NCBI RefSeq assembly: GCF_030272615.1
Contig: NC_081406.1
Location: forward strand, 140,152,361-140,216,360
Reading direction: 5' to 3'
Source of the DNA: Cryptomeria japonica
Taxonomy: Eukaryota > Streptophyta > Pinopsida > Cupressales > Cupressaceae
Length of the DNA: 64,000 nt
A model generated the notes under the pieces. It ran no database searches. It was given only the letters and a program-made list of their open reading frames with translations, and was not told the DNA's origin. Position numbers and translations under genes: made by a program. This document shows, piece after piece, positions 48,662 to 59,220 of the stretch; the stretch's first letter is position 1, and every line of letters starts with the position of its first letter.

Positions 48662-49456
48662 TGTTAGGATTCCCAAAGATACTGAGAGGGGGGGTGAATC
48701 AATATCTAACCGGTATATAAATTTACTTGACTTAAAACATGAAAAACATATTAAAACTGTGTATCGGTAAACCAGAAATAATGCAGTAAACAAGAATAAC
48801 AACCACCACATGAGAAGCACACAATAACATAGTATTTTAACGAGGAAACACGGTGTAGGAAAAACCTCAGTGGGAATTGTGACCCACAATATTCGCTTAC
48901 TGGCCAATAAGGGAATATTACTTTTACATTAGGGGCCTGCACATGCAGGAAGGCCAAGTGCCTAGAGCTCACTGCTCAATTACAAAAGAAGTCACACTGA
49001 CTTACAAAATGGATTATATTAATCCAAAGTCTTATACTGCTTCAGATTAGCATCTGCTATGCTAGATCCAGTACTGGTTTAAGCTCTGCTACATACATAA
49101 ACCCTTAACCAATAATTCACATATTAGGTCTACATAATTTCGCCTATCTTATCTCTACAAAATGATCTACAATGATCTCATACATATATGAGTCATATTA
49201 CAACTTTCCATGTCGGCTTACAATGATTTTACAATTAATTACAAAATACATTTTAAACAAAATTGAAGTCGGCCAAGGTGTCGGTATCCTTCCTTTCACT
49301 GCTGGTGTTCTGTGTGCTGGTGTAGAGTCTGTCTAGCGATGCTGGTACTGGTGCCAGTATCTTTGTCTTGCTGGTATCATATGATTGCAAGGTTGCCATC
49401 AATGACAAAACCTTCAATCACCTACAATTTCTCATTGGAGTGTGCATTTGCCAACA
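48662..49456 (-). repeat. Element F1 5' LTR (795 bp)
   Basis: Direct repeat of 42762-43550, about 7% different by eye. The C-run near the terminus is intact (TTGATTCACCCCCCC on the minus strand). Confidence 0.94.
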
Positions 49457-49461
49457 ATTTC

Positions 49462-51400
49462 ATCATAAGGCACATCAATTGTCATCTTTCCATGTTTGTC
49501 ATATATGTTATAGTGACTTCTATTATTATAATTTATCCTATAACCTGGATAATGGTCTTTTGAGTAATTACTCGGGTAATTACTTTCTCCTTTTCCCCTT
49601 ACTTTTGGGGACTTTGGAATTTCATAAATTATTATATCCACACTTTGAAATTGTCCCTGGTTTACATATATCTTATTTCTCATTCCTTTTTTTTGAGCAT
49701 GCTGAACATTACCCACTTGACATTTGTTTTTGCCTTCTACTTCATGCTTAGGTTTAGGCGAGATATCAATATTAGGGTTCAAAATATTATTACTCTCTTC
49801 TTCGGGTATTTCCTCATAAAAAGTTAAAAACTTATATTTTTTCCTATTTTCCTTTTGAAGTATCTTCATGTCTACAAATGCCCTATTCTTCATCCCTATA
49901 TTATAGGGGTTCTCCACTTTAATAAAAAAAAATTGTTGTTCAACTTTTATTTCATCCTTAGCGATGTCAACATTGGAACTCAAGAAGCAATTATTTTTTT
50001 CTTCAGATATTGTTTCACATTCCTCCACATAACTATACACCTCATATTTTCCCATTGAACCAACATCCATCACTATACCGCTCATTCCATCTAAACTTAC
50101 TTTTTCCTCTTCAAACATTGGACTGGAAAATTCAAACATACCATATGTGTATATGCCCTGGCAAAATAATTGAGGTTCATCTGAGACTTCGCCATATAAT
50201 AGATTTGAAAAAAATTTGGAGGCCATTTTCAAATGTATTTTCTTCCTTGTGTTGATCCCAATGCACATTTTTATTAGATAGAACCTCCCCTGTCTTCCGT
50301 GAATTTCTATGATGTATATCTTCAGTATCAAATTTTATATGTGCAGGAGATAGAGGTTTTGAATTTCTCTTATATTTATGATACTCTATATCCAACAAAT
50401 CTGAAATTTGTTCACTACTGAGTGAATATTCCTCTTCTTCACCAATTAAATCATCGCAACTCTCACGTATGGATGAATCAACCATTTGTTCATTGTCAAA
50501 CAAGTATGCTTCTTCACATGGAGACCATTCCTCATCATCACTATCAACAATAATTTCTTCAAGTTCTGACTCATTTTCACAAACATCATCAATTGCTTCT
50601 TCATCAGATGGGCCTTCCAAATGGATAACTGATTCTCCTATATATTCTTCTTCATTTGCATGTCTCATGTTGATGTTACTCTTCTCACATATATCATGTA
50701 GTGTCCTTTTCATCTCCATAGAAACCGAACATGCTAATTCCAAATTATCAGGTTTGTATTCCCTCATGAATAATTCTATGAGAATAGATATATTAGGCCT
50801 TATATCATCAGGTATTTGCAAATAAGTTGTCATCATTCTACCAATTAATCCTTTTATAGATTCTCCTTCCTTTTTCCTTATGCTGAAGAATGCATTAATA
50901 CGTGCGAAAGGATCAATATAATGATTTGTTTGAATTTGATTATGGAATGTAAAACATTATGGAGAATAGACTAATGGATTGATGACAGATACATTTTCTT
51001 CAATGATGCCATAGAACTCCTCTACAAACCACCATTCGATTTCCTCCCACAATGAGATGCTTTGTGGGGACAACAACCTAAAAATCCATTCTGCAACATC
51101 TTCTAGTGTCATCACGAATAGTTTTATGATCAATTCCTTCGCACAAATCTGAAATTTTTCAATAAACCAGTAATATTCTTTCAAATGCTCAATTGGTGAT
51201 TCACCCTCTGCTCCATGAAACCTCGACATACAAGTTTTAAGCTCATAGGGGAATGGATATGGATACATAGGGATGCTACTGAAATCCAATGACTTGTATG
51301 CTTCATAAAGTTGCCATTTTGTATATGTATGTGGTATCCCTGAACATGGAGCTTCATAAGAATATGGATCCTGATATATTTTGGATTGATATTGTATCAA
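49462..51400 (-). pseudogene. gag: Element E gag-like polyprotein with acidic C-terminal part
   Basis: Starts near MIQYQSKIYQDPYSYEAPC (51400). The retrotransposon-gag core reads SRFHGAEGESPIEHLKEYYWF, LFVMTLEDVAEWIFRLL and SLWEEIEWWFVEEFYG. After a stop near 50957 the same frame continues (50836-50177) with MTTYLQIPDDIRPNISILIELFM and then a very acidic, Ser-rich segment (ELEEIIVDSDDEEW). A frameshift near 50200 leads to a further open segment (50331 to 49457) rich in Lys, Tyr and Asn, cut by F1. No protease or zinc knuckle is seen. A capsid role is likely for the first 250 residues; the rest is unknown. Confidence 0.78.
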
Positions 51401-51519
51401 CCACTGATCTTTTCTTCATTAATTATACATAGAGTTGTCACCTCCTTCATAGAGGACAAAATTTCTTTTTGTTTCTTTTGAGTTTCTTTCCCACAACATA
51501 GTCCTTTTTATGTTTGTTC

Positions 51520-51537
51520 TCCCCAGCAGAGTCACCA
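51520..51537 (-). promoter_or_regulatory. Element E primer binding site
   Basis: Minus strand TGGTGACTCTGCTGGGGA, three bases inside the LTR end. The same motif follows the LTR of G at 58008. Motifs of the TGGCGACTCTGCTGGGGA kind are common PBSs in plant gypsy elements. I do not name the tRNA. Confidence 0.82.
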
Positions 51538-51540
51538 ATC

Positions 51541-53067
51541 TGTTGGATCTCAAATCAACAGATTAGATGGGTTCTAAGAAAATACCAACTCCTATGATCA
51601 ATCCTTCCAATTTGACTTGGCCAACTAATAGAGTGAACCTATCTAGTTACTAACTCTCTCACTTTAGGCTCTGCAAGACCTAGGCGGGTATACCTATTCA
51701 CTAGTGACTTTCGATGACTAATGCTTTTTATAGAAAATTGAGTATCTTGATCTAAATTCTTCCCTATCTTATAATGGGATAGGTTCTTAGGATAGGTGGC
51801 TTTTAGATGAGTACAAAAACTATTGTTGTGAAAGCTATTAGATATTTGTACTTGAAATTTATATGTATACACTATTGCTAATTGATTCTATATACATCCT
51901 ACTCAACTATTCTTATTGCTTTAAAGTAAAGGTAATTGATATGGTAAAAAGTTGTTGTTTATGAATGACCAGTGTCTTTCCTGTTATTTGGGCTACAAAG
52001 TCTTATATTTCCCTAGGACTTAATGTATGATTTGTGAGATAGTTTTTAAACCTACCCCCTTTGTTAAATCTTCCAATTACTGTTTCTTATGAGATCTGCT
52101 AAATATTTATATCATAAACCACCTGAATGAATTTAACCCTAACCTTAAGGGACCATTCAAGGAAGAACTACAAGGAATAATTACAATCCATGAGTAGATC
52201 TTTTTAATCCAAATTTATAATATAGGAACATAGAATTCACTGTAAGAATACGAATAACCTTATCTCCTTTAGATAATATTGCAAACAACTACCTACAGAA
52301 AATGAAATAACTCACAACACATATGTGAAGGAAAACAACTGATTATATTAAAGGTTCAAAAATAGTACAGTATCATGCCAGAGTCTCTATTATATTTCTT
52401 CTCACCCTCCCCCTCATATCTAAAATTTTTAACCACTTATATATATGGTTGAATGGGCACCATATCCCTTTTGGGGTGAAAAGTCACTATTTAACATTAA
52501 AATTAACAAAAACCTTTGAAATTAATATGCAAACTAGTTAGTCAATAACCTTGCTTGAAGCTATCTTTCAGGTTTTTGTTTGGTCAACAACCTTAAACTT
52601 TAGATACAAATCTGAAAGTTTTTGTGGTTATATGAAACATCTACTTATAAAATGGGTCTTCATCAGATTTGATATTTGCATACATTTTCATTCCAAGTCG
52701 ATATCTTCTTTCATGTAGGTCAAAATAATAGGCTTTTCATCCTTCTTAATGTCTTTTGTATGGTCTATAGCTAAAAACACATTGTACAGATCTAATATTT
52801 TTACTGGAGCTTGGAAACTTGATTTTTTGAAATAGGCATTTCTTATATTTTCATGTTTCATTCATTTTAATTCTCTGTTCATATCATCTTTTCTATAGAT
52901 AAAAAATCCTAGTCTTTCATGGGGTCCATTGGAATTAATTTATTCATATCCTCCTTTACTCTAGTTGTTCAAATCATTAATCATCCATTATGTGTCATTT
53001 CCATGAAGTGACCACCATTTTTAATAGTAGGGTGCTTGAAATTATTTGGAAATTTGAAGCCCCAACA
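51541..53067 (-). repeat. Element E 5' LTR (1527 bp)
   Basis: Plus-strand ends TGTTGGATCTC...GCCCCAACA, a direct repeat of 41005-42532. It contains CCTAGGCGGGTATACC near 51680, also conserved in G (57858). Confidence 0.93.
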
Positions 53068-54420
53068 CGTCGCATATTGTGAGTTCTTGGTTGAACTACT
53101 CTTAGAGACTACCTACAATGTATTGCAATCTGAAATTTTATGTCTTATTAGTAGTCCTGACTCCCAATGGTGTAGAGACATCTATCCCTATTTACATGAT
53201 AATACCTTACCACTCGACCTATCCAATAAATCATGTAAATCCTTTACATGCCAAGCTTCCCGCTATGTCATTTTAGTCAATACCTTATGTTATCAGGTTC
53301 TTGATGGTACCTTACTTTGATGTCTTGAGAATGATGAGGCTAACACTACCTTATGATAGGTGCATGAAGGTACATGTGTGGCACATTCTAGTGGTCATAT
53401 CCTAGCTAAAAGAACAATTGCACACTAGTTACTACTGGCCTACCATAGAAAGGATGCTTATCAATTTGCCAAGAAATGCAAGTAATGCTAGATACATGGA
53501 GGCTTGATACATGTGTCGATACAAGAGTTACAACCCACTGTTACATCTTGGCCTCTCTATTAGTGGGGACCTGACCTCACCAAAAAAATCCATCCATCTT
53601 CATCTAATGGCAATAAATTCATTATCACTACTATAGAATATTTCAGAAAATAGATTGAAGTTGTTCCTTTAACCCACGTCACTGGTAAACAAATTATTTG
53701 CTTCATTATGAATTGCATCATATGTCGGCATGCTGTTCCTTTGTCTATCATCATAGATAATATTTGTTCCTTCAAGAATTAGGATGTCCATGAACTTTAT
53801 GAAAAATTTCATATTCAACACCATTTCTCAACACCATACTATCCTCAAGGTAATGGCCATGCTGGGGCCTCTAATAAAACTATCATGAAAAATCCTAAAA
53901 AATATGGTCAATGAAGCTAGTCATGATTGGCGTATCCAGTTGAACCCCACATTGTGGGCTTACCACATGAGTGTTCACACTCCTATAGGCGACACTCCAT
54001 ATGCCCTTGTCTATGGTGTGAATCCATATTTCCCATTGAGGTTAAGATACCTTCCTTATGGGTCTCTTTGCACAATCTGATCAGTGATGACAACTACAAA
54101 GTATCTTGCTTGCATGAGCTTGAAATGTTGGATGAATGAAGACAATCTGCATTCAATCAACTTAGAACATACCAACAACGTATGTGAAGAATTTACAACC
54201 ATAGAGTTACCTGTCATGCACATTTGAGATTGGTGATCTTTTCCTTAAAGAGAGTCTGAAGAATCCACAAGAAAGAAAGTAAAAGGGCAAGTTTGAACCT
54301 GACTATCTTGGCCCATACATTATTACTACTATGTACATGGATCAAGAGCTTATCAACTGACAACTCTAGAGGGTAAATCACTCGAAGACCCAATCAATAG
54401 AATTCACCTTTGTAGATTTT
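53068..54420 (+). pseudogene. Element A integrase (segment 4)
   Basis: Resumes after E with VAYCEFLVELLLETTYN, matching C (SCYKFLVEQLL). The zinc domain is partly readable (VHEGTCVAHSSGH ... KKCK). The core has WGPDL, FIITTIEYFRK, SIIIDN and TPYYPQGNGHAGASNKTI, where the expected Glu (VEASN in C) reads Gly. The tail is IFPIEVKIPSLWVSLHNLI and HELEMLDE. Stops and frameshifts are frequent. It would have been the last pol domain of A. Confidence 0.88.
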
Positions 54421-55198
54421 ATAACTAAGCATTTCAGGGAATTTCTTTAAAAGATCATGAAAAAATACAAAAAAAATTATAAAAGGTCTTGAAAAAATGA
54501 GAAAAAGGTCCTTAAAAAATATGGATATTTTTTTTAAAAAAATGATGAAAGAATCAAAAGCAACAAATATTTTGTCCATGTGAGAAAACCACTTCGATGG
54601 TGCCTTGGGCATGTACCATGGTGAAAACCGAGCAATCGACGCTATGCGTAGGGATTCTCCTCCTCTTTCCTTTAGAACTCTACTTGATCATTCCCATCCA
54701 TCTCCTTCATATTGCACCATTTCATAATAATCTTTCCATCCTCATCATGACTTGTGAGTTGTTTTGTATTTCTTCTGCATGCACATTTTTCCTTGCACAC
54801 TAAGCTAGGTTGTTAGGACATATCCTTCATTTCGCAGTGGATTGGGATAATTGACATCTCATGGTCAAAGGAACTATTGAATCATTCAATATTTTCTTTA
54901 ATGAACTTAATCATCTTATCAACCTGGCTATACTAATAATTTCCATCAATTGTTCAGTTAAACTTATCAGTTGTGCATTTTCATCAAATGTACATCTCAA
55001 CTTACTCACTTGTGCAATACCAATCATCAAATACCTTTTCTCATAATCTATTGAGAGATCAATCTTATCAAAAAAAATTTGATCAATATCTTGAGGGGTC
55101 ATATCATATTTATCATCATCCTCACTATGATATCCTTGGGGCATTTATTAGTTAACCAAATTTTTTCGCTGAAACAATGTGACAAGCTACATTGTCTC
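54421..55198 (+). other. Element A 3' spacer
   Basis: Between integrase and the polypurine tract. 54450-54545 is an A-rich low-complexity run. The rest holds short open frames on both strands (for example 55144-54911 minus, MPQGYHSEDDDKYDMTP) without recognisable domains. No PMD-like antisense ORF like that of C is seen. Confidence 0.5.
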
Positions 55199-55212
55199 AA
55201 AGAGGGAAAAAA
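55199..55212 (+). promoter_or_regulatory. Element A polypurine tract
   Basis: AAAGAGGGAAAAAA directly before TGTAGACACAC. Nearly identical to the tract of C (AAAGAGGGGAAAAA before TGTAGACG). Confidence 0.88.
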
Positions 55213-57299
55213 TGTAGACACACAAAAATGTCTTTGACTTATCTTAGTTCTTCTATTAATCAATTTATTAACATTCTTCCTCATCAATTCATTAATTCAT
55301 ATATACTTATTAAACCCTCTTTAATCATTTTACATATTCATCTTTACTAATTTCTTATTCTCCATATTTTCTTCATCCCCTATTTACCACCTTTCAACCT
55401 CTTCAGCCACACTCACTTGGAAAATGTGGGATAAAAATTTATCAACAACTACCTCCTTTATCCCACATTCATCCCTATAATTCATTTCCTCAGAAGGACA
55501 CTTATATATTCAATCTTCATCTCATTTCTTGGCTCTCTAGTTTTTTGACATCTGGACATTATTATTTTTGTTCCTTCATAGATTCTTGTGCATATGAACT
55601 TCTAAATGTGAGAGAAAAATATATTAAATGTTGAGATCTTGGAGGATATGATAGAAATGGAGTAGGATTTTCTTTAATGCATTTTTTTTGTTTATTTTAA
55701 TTAGTATTTGTTCCACATTTGCATTTAGCAAGAATACTCCATTGATGCAATGTTGGAATGAATTAAGTATTTGATTTGATTCTCCATTTTCTTCATCACA
55801 CAATATTGAATAGTGTCTTGTTGTTTCTTGCCTCTTCCCTAAAAATTCTATTGTTTGATTCCTTCAATAGATTCTAGACCACAAAAGGACAGATTTGAGA
55901 CCATAAGTTTTTTATAATAGGATGGCAAAGGGACACTATCCCCACTACTCCATCAAACCTCTCATATGCTCAAGAAGGGGTTGTTGAAACCCTAAATTTC
56001 ATAACAATACCCCTGTCATGATCACCAAGATTTAGTATTTAAAATGGTGAAAGGTTGAAGCTACACAAGATTTTTTTTACCTAGTATAAAATCTCACATA
56101 CTATCTCCATTATGCACTAAATCGCATGTGAATAATCCCTGACAGACCCAAGAAAGATTAGTAAAATAACCTTCACTGATCAACATTTCATGTATATATT
56201 GGAATAGCTATTCTGATCTGATAAATCAAAGTTAGATACCGATATCGAAATAGCTAACCTGATCCAATAAATCAGTGATGAACATGGACATTAGGATAGA
56301 AATGCCAAACATGAAGTATTGATTGCCTATCAAAATAACTAATAAAGGCAGAACAACAATTCTTTGTGATCCCGACATCCTGATAGCATTACATTGGTAT
56401 AGCTATACCAAATGCGATATTTGAGACATCTATAAGAATAACTTATGAAGTCAGAATAGCACATCAAAAGGCTTCTGATTACTAAAACTATCCCGATGGT
56501 GAATAAATAGAATGGCATCAGGGGAACTATCCTGATTATGCACTTATGACCGATGAATTGACATCAGTAAAACTTATGGCAATAAAGGAAAATGAATATG
56601 ATGCATCTATCAGTATAACTAATGAAATTGGAATAATGGATTATCTGTAATCCGATAGTAAAACCTATTTTGAAAGTGAGTATATGTAATGACATCAGAA
56701 CAGCTACTATGACAACACACTCTTGACTGAATACTTCTATTAGAATAACTTACAGCGAAAGGCAGAATCAAAGGTGAAGATCTTCATCGGGATAACTTGT
56801 GAAGTCAGGCATGCAACTTTTTGGTATGCCAATAGTTAAAACAATCCTAATAAGCACTATCAAAGATGCATTCGGCATAGGTAACCCAAAGAGAAAGATT
56901 AAGCTAGTAATTGCTTATCGGTATAACCTTTTCTGAAAAAGAAAGACAGTTTCCAGTAGCGATGAAGCAGAAAGATGCCAAACTAGAAGACATGATGGAT
57001 GAACTGAAGGGATGTAACCCTAATATAGGATATTTATATGTAAAACATTAAAAGGGATAAAAAAAATATAAGAAAAAAAAGAATAGAAGATTTTAGGAAA
57101 TTAGATTTTGTAATATATGATACTATGACGATATTATCATTGTTGTAATACATACTTTCAAGCAATATGAGAACCAATTCTTCTATTTTCAAATTGTGTT
57201 GTGGACTCTTTCATTTTCAAATCAGTTCTTTGTTATAATTATATGTCATTGATAATTACTACTCTAAATCACCGTGTGAGGAAATTGTATGTTGTTACA
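55213..57299 (+). repeat. Element A 3' LTR (start firm, end tentative)
   Basis: Starts TGTAGACACACAAAAATG after the polypurine tract. TGTTGTTACA at 57299 is a plausible end, but no second copy is present to confirm it. The interval 56130-56830 holds a degenerate repeat with ATAACT(T/A)ATGAAGTCAGAAT words near 56335, 56439, 56616, 56746 and 56792. Confidence 0.6.
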
Positions 57300-57429
57300 T
57301 AGTTGGAGCATCAAGGTACATCTGAGAATTGTTTTTCCTATTGTCTCTTGTCTAATTGATCTTTCACAAGGAAAGTTAAATTCAATTAGACTAACTCTGA
57401 AAAATATTATATAATTATATAGCATTGGA
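57300..57429. other. Short unassigned stretch
   Basis: Between the tentative end of the A LTR and the start of element G. It may belong to the A LTR or to flanking DNA. Confidence 0.3.
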
Positions 57430-58227
57430 TGTTGGGTAGTTGACAAATCCATCCAAGGGAGGATTTAAAAATGGTCTTTCAGAGTTATACATAGGGTTTG
57501 CAAGTGAATGACTCTATTGCCCAAACAAAATAAGACACTAGTCTATTGCACACAAATTTCAATTGAAGATCAATCAAATCATTGATTCACACTTTTTTAG
57601 TTTTTTTTCGATGTTAGTAGGAGATAAAAGTAGAGAATAGGAGTAAGGAGTAAAGATAGTAGGAATCAAATTGAAGCCAAAATTAATTAGTTAGAGAAGA
57701 TAGTAAAGGAAGTGGGGAAAAATCAAATAATCAGAACACTAAGATAATCTATCCCAAAGGTATATGCCACTTTGAGATAAAACTAGGAGTAGAAGATGTA
57801 GTGTGAAATCTGCTATAAAAAGAACCAAATTGGAGAGTCAAATGGTGAGAAGGTACACCCGCCTAGGTCCTGTAGAGCCTAAAGTGAGGGTGTTAGCAAC
57901 CTCAAAAGGTTCACTCTATTAGTTGGCCAAATAAATTGGAATATTTGATCATTGAGCAAGGCATAGTCATAGAATTTTCCAATTTGTTGATTTGAGGACC
58001 AACAAATTGATGACTATGCTGGGAAGAACAAACATAAAAAGGACTCTACTACGAGAAATAACACAGAAGAAAGAAAAAAGAATTTTGTCCTCTGTGAAAG
58101 AGGTAGTGACTCTGTGTATAATTAATGAAGAAAAGATTAGTAGTTGAAACAATATCAATGTAAAATGTATTAGTATCCATATTTTTATGAAGCTCTATGT
58201 TCAGGGATACAATATACACATCAATAG
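57430..58227 (+). mobile_element. Element G: relative of E, 5' end only, interrupted by F2
   Basis: LTR candidate 57430-58004 (TGTTGGGTAGTTG...GAGGACCAACA). Its last 150 bp match the U5 end of E, including CCCGCCTAGGTCCTG and TTCACTCTATTAGTTGGCCAA. A PBS follows, TGATGACTATGCTGGGAA (58008-58025), then leader and a gag start (KQYQCKMY...YPYFYEALCSG) like that of E. It breaks off at the F2 insertion. The LTR is much shorter than that of E and its U3 is unlike E. Confidence 0.75.
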
Positions 58228-59022
58228 TGTTAGGGATCCCACAGATACTGAGAGGGGGGGGTGAATCAGTATCTGACTGGTGAATGGAATTTCTTAACTT
58301 AAAACATGCAGAACATAATATAACAGTGTACCGGTATGCAAGAAATAATGCAATAAACAAAATCAAGAACATCCACATGAAAAGCACACCATAACACAAG
58401 ATTTTAATGAGGAAACCCAGTGTGGGAAAAACCTTAGTGGGATTTGTGACCCACAATATTCACTCACTGGCCAACAAGAGAATATTACTTACAATAGGGG
58501 CCTGCACATGCAGGAAGGCCAACTACCTAGAGCTCACTACTCAATGGGAAGTCTCACTGACTTACAATAAGGATTATACAAATCCAATATCTTGTACTGC
58601 TTTACAATAACATCTTCAATGCTAGATTTAGTACTGGTTCCCGCTCTATTCTTTACATATACCCTTTAACCTATATTTCGCACAATAGGTTTGCCTAATA
58701 TTTTCCTTAATGCTTATGTCTCCTATCACAAATGTCTACAATGAGCTCTCTTATATATAAGAGTCATTTTACAATTTTCCAAGTCGGCTTACACATTTTT
58801 ACAATAATAAACAAAATATAATATAACAAAATCCTGTCACCCTCTGTGCCGGTATACTTCCTTTCTTCTGTGTCGGTGCTGGTGTCCTGAGTGCCGATGT
58901 AGAGTGTGATCTGCTGATGCTGGTATAATGCCTTTGTTGGTGCCATAAGATTGCAAGGTTGCCATCAATGACAAAACCTTCAATCACATACAATGTCTCA
59001 TTGGAGTGTGCATATGCCAACA
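58228..59022 (-). repeat. Element F2 3' LTR (795 bp)
   Basis: Minus strand TGTTGGCATATGCACACTCC start and CCCTAACA end. It aligns with both F1 LTRs but is clearly more distant from them than they are from each other, so F1 and F2 come from separate insertions of different subfamily members. Confidence 0.93.
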
Positions 59023-59220
59023 ATCTCCCCCTTTGGCATTGATGGCAACACTCATGAGAAATTTCAAAATGATCCAAAAATGTGAAGTCCAAAAATTTTA
59101 CCAAAAATGTGTGTGCTCCCCCTGAGCATATGATTCCTATGATTTGAATTTTCTCATCCCACTACTCCCCCTTTGGCATCAATGACAAAGGTTGTCAAGA
59201 TGTCAGTAGAGTTTGTAGTT
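59023..59220 (-). promoter_or_regulatory. Element F2 3' untranslated region with three polypurine tracts
   Basis: Minus strand CCAAAGGGGGAGTAG, CAGGGGGAGCAC and the proximal CCAAAGGGGGAGAT (59023-59036), in the same order and spacing as in F1. Confidence 0.9.

Larger units (their letters stand above)
42762..49456 (-). mobile_element. Element F1: non-autonomous Sirevirus-like LTR element with novel ORFs
   Basis: LTRs 42762-43550 and 48662-49456 (about 0.79 kb) with a perfect ATTTC duplication (42757-42761, 49457-49461). It has an iMet-type PBS and a terminal AAAGGGGGAGAT tract. The 5.1-kb internal region encodes a coiled-coil/zinc-knuckle ORF1 and a long ORF2 of unknown family. No protease, integrase, RT or RNase H motif is found on either strand. 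The related copy F2 (58228 onward) has the same layout. Confidence 0.92.
41005..53067 (-). mobile_element. Element E: gag-only gypsy-type LTR element, interrupted by F1
   Basis: LTRs 41005-42532 and 51541-53067 (about 1.53 kb, roughly 92% alike in the part compared), flanked by TGTCG and CGTCG. After removal of F1 (42762-49456) the internal region is only about 2.3 kb and holds a gag-type frame on the minus strand but no pol. It fits the class of non-autonomous LTR elements with a Gag domain (TR-GAG). A relative, G, starts at 57430 in the opposite orientation. Confidence 0.85.
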
